DNA of 64,000 bases. Origin: Chthoniobacter flavus Ellin428. Its GTDB lineage: Bacteria > Verrucomicrobiota > Verrucomicrobiia > Chthoniobacterales > Chthoniobacteraceae. The notes below the pieces were generated by a model. The model had not been told where the DNA came from. It saw nothing but the letters and a program-made list of their open reading frames with translations, and did no database searches. Below are positions 24,684 through 33,133 of this stretch, piece after piece. The position numbers were made by a program, and so were the translations under genes. Positions within the stretch are counted from its first letter, which is position 1. Every line of letters starts with the position of its first letter. Where the stretch lies: assembly GCF_000173075.1 (NCBI RefSeq), contig NZ_ABVL01000006.1, positions 1 to 64,000 on the forward strand, in the 5' to 3' direction.

Positions 24684-26762
24684 ATGGCTGAAGAACGCAA
24701 AACACTCGAACAACGCCACCAGATGTCCGACCTGGAACGCCTGCGCCACAGCGCGGCGCACGTCCTGGCCACGGCCATCCTGCGCATTTGGCCGGAGGCG
24801 CAGTTTGCCGCCGGTCCGCCGGTGGAAAATGGCTTCTACTACGACCTCGAAATGCCGCACCGCATTTCACCGGACGATTTCTTGAAGATCGAGGAGGAGA
24901 TGAAAAAGGAGATCAAGGCGAACCACGTCTTCGAGCGCACCGCCGTTTCGCGCGACGAAGCCATCGCCCTGGCCAATTCCGGCCGTCTCGGCGGTCTCAG
25001 CGAGCGCCCGGGCAATGTCTCGAAATTCAAGATCGGCAACCTCGCCGACATTCCCGAGGGCGAAGAAATCTCGCTCTACAAAAATGGCGACTTCCTCGAC
25101 CTCTGCGCCGGCCCGCACGTCATGCGTACCGGCAATATCGGCGCCTTCAGGCTGACCAGCGTGGCCAGCGCCTATTACAAGGGCGACGAAAAGAATCCGC
25201 AGCTCCAGCGCATCTACGGCACGGCTTTCAAGAACAAGACCGAGATGGAAGCCTACTTCACCATGCTGGAGGAGGCGAAGAAGCGCGACCACCGTAAGCT
25301 CGGCAAGGAGCTGGAGCTCTTCTGCTTCGACGACGATGTCGGCCCCGGCCTCCCGCTCTGGCTGCCGCGCGGCACCGTGCTCATCGAGGAACTGGAGAAG
25401 CTGGCCAAGGAAACCGAATTCGCCGGCGGCTACGACCGCGTGCGCACACCGGTCCTGGCGCGTGAGAACATGTATCTCACCAGCGGGCACCTGCCGTACT
25501 ACGCGGAGTCCATGTTCCCGCCGATGGAGCTCCGGGAAGATGCAAAGGGCTCCGAAGGATTCATCGATTTCACGCTCAAGCGACTAAGTTTCGATGAGAG
25601 CGAGGAATATCTTCGTGAAGCATACCGGAAGGCGAAAGGAACTCATACCTCCGGTAGCTATGTCGATATGGAGGCTGAGTTTGAAGAGTTCTTCCGTGCT
25701 ATTCCCGAGCAGCAGTTTGGGGACGCTAGTAAGATCGCTCTTGAGCGGCTCTTTCTAGATATGGGGATTGACGAGGCAAAATCAAAAATCGCTCCGCCCG
25801 ACCGCTACTACCTCAAGGCCATGAACTGCCCGCACCACCACAAGCTCTTCGCTGCGGTGCCGCGCAGTTATCGCGACCTGCCGTTGCGCCTCGCCGAATA
25901 CGGCACCTGCTATCGCTACGAGCAGAGCGGCGAACTCTTCGGTCTCATGCGCGTGCGTTCCATGCAGATGAACGACGCCCACATCTACTGCACCGAGGAA
26001 CAATTCGAGAGCGAGTTCCGCGCGGTGAACGAGATGTATCTCAAGTATTTCGCGATCTTCGGCATCGACAAATACGTGATGCGTTTCTCCACCCACGATC
26101 CGGCCAAACTCGGCCAGAAATTCGTCGATAACTCCGAGCTCTGGCTGAAGACCGAGGACATGGTTCGCGGCGTTCTCCAGCGCACCGGCATCAACTTCAT
26201 CGAGGTGCCGAACGAAGCCGCCTTCTACGGCCCGAAGATCGACGTGCAGGTGTGGAGCGCCATCGGTCGCGAATTCACCATCGCCACCAACCAGGTGGAC
26301 TTCGCCGTCCCGGCGCGCTTCGGCCTCACCTACAAGGATCGCGACAATACCAGCAAGACCCCGCTCTGCATCCACCGCGCGCCGCTCGGTACGCACGAGC
26401 GTTTCGTCGGCTTCCTCATCGAGCATTACGCCGGCAATTTCCCGCTCTGGCTCAGCCCCGAGCAAGTCCGCGTCCTGCCCATCGGCGACGAAGAACCGCT
26501 CGTCAATTACGCCAAGGCCATCCAGGCCGAGCTCCGCGCCGCGGGCGTCCGCGCCAACCTCGATTCCAGCAGCGACCCGATCAAAGCCAAGATCGCCAGT
26601 GCCGAGCAGATGAAAGTGCACACCATGCTCGTCCTCGGCCACCGCGACCTGGAAGCCGGCAACGTCAGCGTCCGTGTCCACGGCAAAGGCAATCTCGGTG
26701 CCAAACCGCGTGCCGAAGTCATCGCCGACCTCCTCGCTGCGATCAAGGAGCGCCGCGCGTAG
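24684..26762 (+). CDS. thrS: Threonyl-tRNA synthetase without TGS domain, with internal insertion (692 aa)
   Basis: This class II synthetase charges tRNA-Thr. The editing domain starts at once (His22-Ser-Ala-Ala-His26 in LRHSAAHVLA), so the N-terminal TGS domain of most ThrRS is missing. Motif 1 (YDRVRTPVLARENMY), the zinc cysteine in MNCPHHHKLF, motif 2 (YRYEQSGELFGLMRVRS), motif 3 and the anticodon domain are intact. Residues about 285-369 are inserted before the MNCP segment. That stretch is about 50% GC (25561-25800), against 62-65% in lines sampled either side. ATG at 24684 was chosen; the frame upstream overlaps the REPs. Confidence 0.93.
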   Translation: MAEERKTLEQRHQMSDLERLRHSAAHVLATAILRIWPEAQFAAGPPVENGFYYDLEMPHRISPDDFLKIEEEMKKEIKANHVFERTAVSRDEAIALANSGRLGGLSERPGNVSKFKIGNLADIPEGEEISLYKNGDFLDLCAGPHVMRTGNIGAFRLTSVASAYYKGDEKNPQLQRIYGTAFKNKTEMEAYFTMLEEAKKRDHRKLGKELELFCFDDDVGPGLPLWLPRGTVLIEELEKLAKETEFAGGYDRVRTPVLARENMYLTSGHLPYYAESMFPPMELREDAKGSEGFIDFTLKRLSFDESEEYLREAYRKAKGTHTSGSYVDMEAEFEEFFRAIPEQQFGDASKIALERLFLDMGIDEAKSKIAPPDRYYLKAMNCPHHHKLFAAVPRSYRDLPLRLAEYGTCYRYEQSGELFGLMRVRSMQMNDAHIYCTEEQFESEFRAVNEMYLKYFAIFGIDKYVMRFSTHDPAKLGQKFVDNSELWLKTEDMVRGVLQRTGINFIEVPNEAAFYGPKIDVQVWSAIGREFTIATNQVDFAVPARFGLTYKDRDNTSKTPLCIHRAPLGTHERFVGFLIEHYAGNFPLWLSPEQVRVLPIGDEEPLVNYAKAIQAELRAAGVRANLDSSSDPIKAKIASAEQMKVHTMLVLGHRDLEAGNVSVRVHGKGNLGAKPRAEVIADLLAAIKERRA

Positions 26763-26770
26763 AAATGGAA

Positions 26771-26889
26771 CTGGAGGGAAGCGCTCCGTCGCTTCCTCGA
26801 TTCAACGTATTCCCTGCACCGACAGAGGGCTCGCCCAAGGACCTGCCGCCGCTTGTCCCGGACGCCGCCACCTCGGCGGTGCCCTCCAG
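26771..26889. repeat. REP-like pair (family 2), dispersed copy after thrS
   Basis: The left copy (26771-26797, CTGGAGGGAAGCGCTCCGTC) and the right copy (CTCGGCGGTGCCCTCCAG, ending 26889) enclose a GCTCGCCCAAGGA segment. The same elements flank the second RAYT at 48315-48491 and 49021-49268. There is no gene in 26763-27016. Confidence 0.75.
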
Positions 26890-26938
26890 GGCTCTTCTTT
26901 GGAGGGCGGTTGTAAGCTGCTCCTCGCCGTCAAAAGAC

Positions 26939-26972
26939 AACGGAGAGCGGGCATTGCTGTCCGCTCTCCGTT
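26939..26972 (-). terminator. Intrinsic terminator after cytochrome c peroxidase gene
   Basis: A perfect 12-pair stem (AACGGAGAGCGG with its complement) with a ten-base loop lies 45 bases downstream of the minus-strand stop. On that strand it is followed by TTGTCTTTTG. Confidence 0.7.
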
Positions 26973-27016
26973 GAAAGAGCTTTGCGAGGGGTTGCTCCCC
27001 TGATGCCGCCGCCTGC

Positions 27017-28009
27017 CTACCGACTGGTCGTGTGCGTGGGCGTCCGACTCTTGTCGGTCAGCGTGTGCAGGAAGGTCACGATGTCGTCGACTTCCTGGTC
27101 GGTCAGCTTGCGGCCCAACTGGAGCCACGCCATTTCGCGAACAGTGCCGTCCAGTGTGGTCTGGCTGCCGTCGTGGAAGTAAGGGGCGGTGATCTCGATG
27201 TTGCGCAGGCTCGGCACCTTGAACTTGAACTTGTCCGCTTCATCCTTGGTGACAGCGAAACGGCCCTGGTCGTCGGTTTTGTAGGCATTGACGGCACCCA
27301 GTTTCTGGAAGCTGTTGCCGCCGAAGAGCGGGCCGTTGTGGCAGCCGACGCAGCCGACGGAAACGAACGTTTGCAGGCCCTTGCGCTCGCGGTCGTTGAG
27401 CGCGCCGTCTTCGCCCTTGAGGAAATCATCGAAGCGATCGTGGGTGATGAGCGTGTGCTCAAAGGCGGCAATGGCGCGGGCCAGATTGTCGTAGGTGAGC
27501 GGCTTGGCGTCCTTGGGGAAGGCCTTGGCAAAAGCCTCTCCATAGCCAGGCACCGCGTTGAGTTTCTCAAGGACGGCGGTTTCGCCGTGCATGCCCATTT
27601 CAACGGGATTGAGAATCGGTCCCTTGGTTTGGGCGGCGAGATCGGCGGCGCGGCCATCCCAGAATTGAGCTACATGGAAACCGGCATTCAGCACGGTTGG
27701 CGCGTTGCGTCCGCCATGTTTGCCGGCATCACCGAGCGAAGTCGGAGCGGTGTCCGCCCCTCCGCGCTGCTGGTCGATCGCGTGGCAGGAGTTGCACGAT
27801 TGGGTATTGTTCGCGGAAAGGCGGACATCGAAGAAAAGCGTGCGTCCCAATTCGACCATGTCCGGGGTGTCGGACTCGGAGCCGGGCATTTTGTCGGGGA
27901 TGGTGCCGAGCACGGCTTTGCTGGTCTGGCGAAGTTCAGCGGGAGTATTTTCGGCGAGGAGAGGAAGGGCTGCGGCGAGAGTAAGCAACAGGGAGATTGC
28001 GATTTTCAT
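27017..28009 (-). CDS. Di-haem cytochrome c peroxidase, CcpA/MauG family (330 aa)
   Basis: This periplasmic enzyme reduces hydrogen peroxide with electrons from small cytochromes. After a signal peptide (residues 1-19) two haem sites are visible: CNSCH (72-76) for the peroxidatic haem and CVGCH (220-224) for the electron-transfer haem. Segments FFDVRLSANNTQSC and FDDFLKGEDGALNDRERKGL are family hallmarks. The length is normal. A MauG-like role cannot be excluded. Confidence 0.92.
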   Translation of the reverse strand: MKIAISLLLTLAAALPLLAENTPAELRQTSKAVLGTIPDKMPGSESDTPDMVELGRTLFFDVRLSANNTQSCNSCHAIDQQRGGADTAPTSLGDAGKHGGRNAPTVLNAGFHVAQFWDGRAADLAAQTKGPILNPVEMGMHGETAVLEKLNAVPGYGEAFAKAFPKDAKPLTYDNLARAIAAFEHTLITHDRFDDFLKGEDGALNDRERKGLQTFVSVGCVGCHNGPLFGGNSFQKLGAVNAYKTDDQGRFAVTKDEADKFKFKVPSLRNIEITAPYFHDGSQTTLDGTVREMAWLQLGRKLTDQEVDDIVTFLHTLTDKSRTPTHTTSR

Positions 28010-28046
28010 GAATGGGTAATCTTCAGAGGCGTTTTGGGGCGAAATT

Positions 28047-28207
28047 CTTAGAGGGTCTACCGAAATTCAATGTGAGCGGGGGAAGGACCACGGATTACGC
28101 GGATTGCGCGGATTACAGAAGTCCGTGTCGGCTCGTCTCATCCGTGCGATCCGCGTAATCCGTGCTCAAAAACTCGTCTTGTCAGACTTTCGGTACACTC
28201 TCTTAGA
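28047..28207. repeat. Palindromic element with terminal inverted repeats, copy 2 of 3
   Basis: Same element as 9559-9716 and 47628-47786: ends resemble TTAGAGGGTCTACCGAA and its inverse, with CGGATTACG-type words forming the inner arms. It sits upstream of the peroxidase gene in the 365-base spacer 28010-28374. The rest of that spacer shows no gene. Confidence 0.75.
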
Positions 28208-28374
28208 GCGGAAACAGCAATAGATGGCGGTGCGCGAGAAACTTCTGCATGGCGTTACTCGTCCGAAAAACGCCCTGTTGCTCTAATCGCTGCAACCATG
28301 CCGCACTCATCTCCATTCAGGAGCCTGAATGTGTCCGTGATATCGTTCCGCGATCGAATCCGTCCGCCTGGCGC

Positions 28375-29418
28375 CTATTGATCAGCCTTCGCGGGGATGG
28401 CCGCGGGCGCAGGGGTGGCCGCGGGCGCTGGGATGGCGGCCGGGACAGGGCGGGGGTCGACGGGCATGACGCTGAAATCCTGCTCCGAGCCATCGCGGGC
28501 GACGCGGATGGTGGTTTCATCCGTGGCAGTCAGGAAGAAGGAGGCGGCGAGCACGTCTTCCGGTGAGCTGACTTGATGGTTGCCGACCTGGACGATGACG
28601 TCGCCGGCATGCAGGCCGGCCTTTTCCGCGGGAGCGTCGGGCAGCACTTCCTCGATCTCGGCCGTGGAGCCGTTGACGGGTTCTTCCAGCGGCTTGATGC
28701 GGACGCCAATCCAGCCGGGGCGGACATCGTGGAAACGCATGAAATCCTTGCGCACTTTTTCCGCGGCTTCGATGGGCAGAACGAACGAGCCGTTTCCTGA
28801 CTCGAGTCGGCTGATGAGGATGCCGACGACTTCGCCGTGAGAATTGACGAGCGGAGCGCCGCCTTCACCACGTTGCACGGGGAGATTGGCGCGGATGTGC
28901 GTGGTGGCAAAGAAGCGGCCCTGGTATTTCAACTCGAAGCCGCCGACGGTGCCGAAGACGGGTGTGAGCGGGAGATCCATCGGGTAGCCGATGGCAATGA
29001 CCGGTGACGCGACGGAGAGCTGATGCGAATCGCCGAAGGTCAGGAAAGGAGTCTCTGCTTCGATCTTCAAAATGGCGACGCCGCTGCGGATGTCGCTGAC
29101 GAGCCGCTGGGCCTTGTAGTGCGCGCCATTGAAGGAGACGTGAATGTCGTGCGACTCCCCACCTACGGTGTAGGAGGTGTAGAGCATGCCGTTTGGGTCG
29201 ATGAAGAAACCCGAGCCGGAAAGATAACCACGCTCGTCCTCGGCCTCGATGCGCACGACCGCGTCGCGGCACTTGTGGAAGATGGCCTGGACGTCGCGCT
29301 GGATGGCGTCGAGCGTGATCGCCGGTTCGTTGGCTTTCGCGGCATCCGCTGTATCCGCGGCGAAGACCGGGGTGCCGCCGAGCAAACTGCCCGCGATGAT
29401 TGCCAGAAGAAGCCGCAT
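28375..29418 (-). CDS. HtrA/DegP-like PDZ protein lacking the catalytic triad (347 aa)
   Basis: A signal peptide (1-20), a trypsin-like HtrA domain (about 40-222) and a PDZ domain (about 233-320) are followed by a Pro/Ala tail. The fold markers are clear (GSGFFIDPNGMLYTS, SGVAILKI, RGEGGAPLVNSHGEVVGI). The triad is gone: Thr84 stands where His is expected, Gly113 replaces Asp and Gly186 replaces Ser. It is therefore probably a periplasmic peptide-binding pseudoprotease. It is third in an operon with an ECF sigma factor and a one-TM protein, resembling algU-mucA-...-mucD. Confidence 0.85.
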   Translation of the reverse strand: MRLLLAIIAGSLLGGTPVFAADTADAAKANEPAITLDAIQRDVQAIFHKCRDAVVRIEAEDERGYLSGSGFFIDPNGMLYTSYTVGGESHDIHVSFNGAHYKAQRLVSDIRSGVAILKIEAETPFLTFGDSHQLSVASPVIAIGYPMDLPLTPVFGTVGGFELKYQGRFFATTHIRANLPVQRGEGGAPLVNSHGEVVGILISRLESGNGSFVLPIEAAEKVRKDFMRFHDVRPGWIGVRIKPLEEPVNGSTAEIEEVLPDAPAEKAGLHAGDVIVQVGNHQVSSPEDVLAASFFLTATDETTIRVARDGSEQDFSVMPVDPRPVPAAIPAPAATPAPAAIPAKADQ

Positions 29419-29452
29419 GGATGGAATGGGGCGGGAGCGCCCGCGCGAGTGC

Positions 29453-29986
29453 TTAAAAACTGTAAGCGGGAGCCGGCTCATAACTGGCAGGACGCGCGTC
29501 GATGACATAGCGCGGCTGTTGCGCCCCGGGCGCCGTGAAGTTTTGAGCAGTCGGTAGCGGAGCGGAAGTCGGCAGAGCGGAAGGACCAAAGGCAGACGAG
29601 GGACGCGCCATTTCAATGGCGAGCAGGCTCTTCTGCGAAAAGGCGTTATCTGCGGGAGCGATGTCCCGGGGAGCGTGGGAATCCGCGATGGCCGGCAAGC
29701 CGTGTGCACCTACAGGCTCCAGCGAGCCACCGGAAGTCAGGAAACCAATACCCACGATACCCACGACCACCACCGACGCGAGCGCACCGGCATACGAGAG
29801 GTGGCTCATGCTGTGTTCGCTGAAGAACGTCTGCATGCGTTCCGCCGCGATCTTCCACAGGGGACGGTGCAGTAGTTCCGAGCGCTGGCGACGATGGATA
29901 TTTTGCAGGAGCTGATCGAAGTACTGCGGAGGCGGTTGTTCGAAGCGCTTGATCCTTAACAGGGCGGAGAGTTGTTCTTCGGTCAT
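29453..29986 (-). CDS. Single-TM protein, candidate anti-sigma factor (177 aa)
   Basis: About 60 cytoplasmic residues, charged and helical, precede one membrane helix (near residues 60-82, AGALASVVVVGIVGIGF). A disordered Pro/Ala-rich periplasmic tail follows. That is the layout of many anti-sigma factors, but the zinc-binding HxxxCxxC motif is absent. It starts 16 bases after the sigma-factor stop and ends 34 bases before the HtrA-like gene. The anti-sigma role is inferred from layout and position. Confidence 0.7.
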   Translation of the reverse strand: MTEEQLSALLRIKRFEQPPPQYFDQLLQNIHRRQRSELLHRPLWKIAAERMQTFFSEHSMSHLSYAGALASVVVVGIVGIGFLTSGGSLEPVGAHGLPAIADSHAPRDIAPADNAFSQKSLLAIEMARPSSAFGPSALPTSAPLPTAQNFTAPGAQQPRYVIDARPASYEPAPAYSF

Positions 29987-30002
29987 GGGAGATGGCGCAA
30001 AT

Positions 30003-30590
30003 TTAGGAGTGAAACTCAGTGAGAAAATTTTGCAACTGGCGATGTGCGTAAAAAAGCCGGGACCGGACGGTGCCCTCCGAGATTCCAAGGATCTTCGCGA
30101 TCTCCGCGTGGGGCATCCCCTGAATGTCGAACATGGTAACGACCGCCCGATGATCGTGAGACAGTTTCTGCATGGCCTCGTTCAACCTTTTCTGGAGTTC
30201 GCTGAGATCGGCTTCGCGCACCGGGGTGCTGGTGGCGGTGAGCTCGATGAACTCTTTGTCGTGCTGCACATTGGAGTCGATGTCATCGAGGCTCAAGGTG
30301 TAGCGCCGGCCGCGTTTCTTGAGGAAATTGATGGTCATGTTCACCCCGATGGAGTGAATCCAGGTGTAAAACGACGACTTGCCACGGAAGCCGGCGATGG
30401 AGCGGTAGGCCTTCGACCAGATGTCCTGCATGAGGTCGTTGGTGTCCTCGTGGTTGGAGGTCATGTTGTAGACCAGGCCGTAGAGACGCGGGCTGTATTT
30501 GACCACGAGCTCATCAAACGCCGCTGCCTCGCCCGCTTGCGTGCGGGCGATCAGTTCGTCGTCTTGTTTGCGGCTCAGGTCATCCTGCAT
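30003..30590 (-). CDS. ECF RNA polymerase sigma factor (195 aa)
   Basis: Region 2 is seen in NHEDTNDLMQDIWSKAYRSI and the -10 recognition helix in FYTWIHSIGVNMTINFLKKR. Region 4 ends with MPHAEIAKILGISEGTVRSRL. This is the first gene of an operon with a one-TM candidate anti-sigma factor and a PDZ pseudoprotease. ATG at 30590 fits the family length; an in-frame ATG at 30719 would add 43 Pro/Ala-rich residues. The neighbours suggest an envelope-stress sigma factor. Confidence 0.88.
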   Translation of the reverse strand: MQDDLSRKQDDELIARTQAGEAAAFDELVVKYSPRLYGLVYNMTSNHEDTNDLMQDIWSKAYRSIAGFRGKSSFYTWIHSIGVNMTINFLKKRGRRYTLSLDDIDSNVQHDKEFIELTATSTPVREADLSELQKRLNEAMQKLSHDHRAVVTMFDIQGMPHAEIAKILGISEGTVRSRLFYAHRQLQNFLTEFHS

Positions 30591-30922
30591 CGTCCGCGCT
30601 TTCGTAACAGGCTTCGCGTCGGAGGGGAATGCCGTTTCCGCGGGAGCAGGCGCAGGCGCTGGGGAAGGGCTGAGGGGCCAAAGGCTGGTGGCAGGAAGGG
30701 CAGAGGCGAAGCAACTCATGAGTGGGGGCGCCGTGAGGAGGCGCGGATGCGCACGGGGACCGGGGCCGGAACAGGCCGAGCCGAAGCGATGACGAACACT
30801 ACGAGAAACAGCAACGGTAAGGTCACAAGCATGCGGGGAAATAAGACATCCGCATGGCAAGAGTGTTCAAAATTGGGCGTTTACAGAGAAAAACGTCCGG
30901 TAGTTCCCCAAGATGCGTCGGG

Positions 30923-31010
30923 GGAATTCTTAATCTTAATCTTAATCCCGAACCCAACCGCCGAGGATTAAGATTAAGATTACGATTAAGATTAAGAGGC
31001 AGAATTCTGC
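30923..31010. repeat. Palindrome with TTAATC-word arms, locus 1
   Basis: The left arm (30923-30950) is CTTAATCTTAATCTTAATCC, and the right arm (30965-31010) is five GATTAAG-type words on the same strand. A GAATTCT also occurs at both outer ends, extending the palindrome. A second locus with the same word is 50474-50562. The 434-base spacer 30591-31024 contains nothing else recognisable. Confidence 0.75.
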
Positions 31011-31024
31011 TTCGAACGAGACTG

Positions 31025-32146
31025 CTAGATCTCGAACGGCTTCGGAAAGCCGGACAGCAAGCGATTCCCCGTTTGTGTGATCGTGATCACGTCTTCGTGA
31101 CGGACCCCGCCAAGGCCGGGAATGTAAATGCCTGGCTCGACGGTAACCACCTGGCCGGGACGGAATGTGGTCGCCGCCACCCGCGGCGACTCGTGAATCT
31201 CGAGTCCCAGCCCATGACCGAGGCCGTGGAAGAAGCCGTTCCATCGCCCATTTCGCTGTTCGGTGGGGTAACCCTGCGCGGTGAAAAATTCCCGGACGCC
31301 GTCCTGCACCTCTTTGCCCACGACCTTCGGCTTCATTGCGCGAAGGGCGCGCTTTTGACCTTCGAGGCAGGTGTCCCAAAGGTGTCTTTGCGCCTCGCTG
31401 GCCCGCCCGCGAACGACTGTCCGCGTGAGGTCGCCGAAGTAACCGCTGGCCGCCGAGCGCGGGAAGATATCGAGGATGATCAACTCATTTCCCCGCAAGG
31501 GTCCGTGCCCGCGCTCATGGGGATCGCACGCCTGTTCGCCGCCGGCGACAATCGTATTCGCCGGCACGCCCCCCGCGCGCAGGATGGCGGAGTCGATTTC
31601 CGCGCGAAGGATTTCGGAAGTGAGCGGCGCGCCATTCCAGCGCAGCGCCTTCTGCGGGCCGATCTTCGCGGCCCGCAATACTTCCACTCCCCGAGCCATG
31701 CCGGTTTCCGTAATCGCGATGGCCTGGCGCATGAGTTTCAATTCGTCCGCTGTTTTGTGTTCACGCTCCGGCCAGAACAGCCCCGGTTGCGGCACGAGCT
31801 TGATGCCCGCTTTCTCGAGGTCGCGCGCGAGCCCGAGCGGAAAAGACGCCGGCACCGCCACGCGACGGACCTTGCGTTCCTGCAGAAACGCGACCGCGTG
31901 ATCGACGAAACTGGCGTTCTTGCGCTTTTTCAGGCGCTTCGAGATGTCCGAATACGCCACGATTTTATCCACGCGCGCTTCCTTCCGTCCGCGGTCGATC
32001 TCGAGATCGCTGAGTACGATCGTGGAACGCTTTCCTTGCTGCAGGAAGAGAAACGCATCCGGCACGAAAAAGCCGGTGGCGTAAAGCATGTCGGCATCGT
32101 GATCGCTCGAAGCGATGATGAGTTTCGGGAGAGGTGCTTTGCTCAT
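31025..32146 (-). CDS. M24-family metallopeptidase, Xaa-Pro aminopeptidase-like (373 aa)
   Basis: The C-terminal pita-bread domain has the five metal ligands in order: Asp in ILDIFP, Asp in GDLTRT, His in GLGHGLG, Glu in TVEPGIY and Glu in VRHEDVI. The N-terminal creatinase-like domain (about residues 1-140) is shorter than in classic PepP, as in PepQ-like proteins. It probably removes N-terminal residues before proline in the cytosol. Confidence 0.88.
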   Translation of the reverse strand: MSKAPLPKLIIASSDHDADMLYATGFFVPDAFLFLQQGKRSTIVLSDLEIDRGRKEARVDKIVAYSDISKRLKKRKNASFVDHAVAFLQERKVRRVAVPASFPLGLARDLEKAGIKLVPQPGLFWPEREHKTADELKLMRQAIAITETGMARGVEVLRAAKIGPQKALRWNGAPLTSEILRAEIDSAILRAGGVPANTIVAGGEQACDPHERGHGPLRGNELIILDIFPRSAASGYFGDLTRTVVRGRASEAQRHLWDTCLEGQKRALRAMKPKVVGKEVQDGVREFFTAQGYPTEQRNGRWNGFFHGLGHGLGLEIHESPRVAATTFRPGQVVTVEPGIYIPGLGGVRHEDVITITQTGNRLLSGFPKPFEI

Positions 32147-32180
32147 GAGATTTGGAAAGGGTAGGGCAGCGCGAAATGGA

Positions 32181-32262
32181 ATCCTATGACTCCTATTCTT
32201 CCTATACCTCCTATCCGAAGACCGCCGAATAGGAGGGATAGGAAGAATAGGAATGATAGGAT
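32181..32262. repeat. Palindrome with TCCTAT-word arms
   Basis: The left arm (32181-32215) is a run of TCCTAT words with small linkers. The right arm (32229-32262) is the matching ATAGGA run. The arms are nearly perfectly complementary over about 34 bases. It lies between the M24 peptidase and folB, immediately before the folB stop codon. Confidence 0.75.
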
Positions 32263-32263
32263 C

Positions 32264-32623
32264 TCAACCGGCCTCGCGTTCCCGTCGAAGCTGGACCGCG
32301 ACGAAAGCCGTATCGGGCAGAATATATTTGCGCAGCTCGACCTCGACCGCCCGCAGCGGGTAGCGCGCGAGCAATTGCCCGGCGATTTCTTCCGCGAGCG
32401 TCTCGATGAGCTGGCGCGGCCCCGAGAGGCTCAGTGCCTTCACGAAATTGCCCACGTCGAAATAGTCGACCGTGTTTTCGATCCGATCGTCGAGTGCGCG
32501 AAAGTCACGGACCGGCTCCAGCACCAGGCTGACCGTGAGACGCTGCGTGGCCGCGCGTTCTTCCGCTGGCACACCGATGTAGGAACGGAGTTCGAGACTC
32601 TCGATGCGAATGGAGTCGGCCAT
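32264..32623 (-). CDS. folB: Dihydroneopterin aldolase (119 aa)
   Basis: FolB makes 6-hydroxymethyl-dihydropterin in folate synthesis. The sequence shows IRIESLELRSYIGVPAEER, with the substrate-binding glutamate, the central DYFDVGNFVKAL and LIETLAEEIAGQLL segments, and the late VEVELRKY. Length is normal. ATG at 32623 is seven bases after the upstream DciA-like stop, so the two form an operon. The frame extends upstream but overlaps that gene. Confidence 0.88.
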   Translation of the reverse strand: MADSIRIESLELRSYIGVPAEERAATQRLTVSLVLEPVRDFRALDDRIENTVDYFDVGNFVKALSLSGPRQLIETLAEEIAGQLLARYPLRAVEVELRKYILPDTAFVAVQLRREREAG

Positions 32624-32630
32624 GCGTCCT

Positions 32631-32993
32631 TCAGCCGAGGCGGAACTTGATTTCCCGCACCGTGCGGGCGCCGAAGCGTTGCTTGAGCTTGGCGATGATG
32701 TCGCGCTTCCACACGCGATCGAGCTCGAAGTGCACCGTGGGCTGCAGCACGGCGACATAGAGCACGCCGTCCTTGAGTTGCTGCGGTGCGGAGTGTTTGG
32801 CGAAGAAATCACCGACGATCTCGCGCCATGCGGCGAGCACTTCATCCGCCTTCAGGCGATCACCAAGGCCGAGGCTTTGCATCACCTTCCGCACGGCATC
32901 GCCGACCGCCGTGGTGCGGTCCGCGCGCACGTACGGCTCCGCCTGCCCGCGCCATTCGGCGAGGGCCAGGGCACGGAGTTGCGCAGGCTTCAT
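32631..32993 (-). CDS. DUF721 / DciA-like protein (120 aa)
   Basis: DciA proteins load the replicative helicase in most bacteria. The family core is visible: AWREIVGDFFAKHSAPQQLKDGVLYV followed by WKRDIIAKLKQRFG. An N-terminal helical extension precedes it, and the C-terminal RTVREIKFRLG is typical. ATG at 32993 was chosen over an ATG 12 codons upstream on composition. It is co-directional with folB. Confidence 0.8.
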   Translation of the reverse strand: MKPAQLRALALAEWRGQAEPYVRADRTTAVGDAVRKVMQSLGLGDRLKADEVLAAWREIVGDFFAKHSAPQQLKDGVLYVAVLQPTVHFELDRVWKRDIIAKLKQRFGARTVREIKFRLG

Positions 32994-33133
32994 CAAAGGA
33001 AAGTGTCCACGAAAATGGAGGAATGGCACGAAAAAGTATGGCCCACGGTAGCGGCGGTATCGATCCCAGCGGAATCTTCCGGTAACGGGCTGTTTTTAAC
33101 CTTTTCGGCTAAGGTGGCGCAGTCCCGTCGGTT

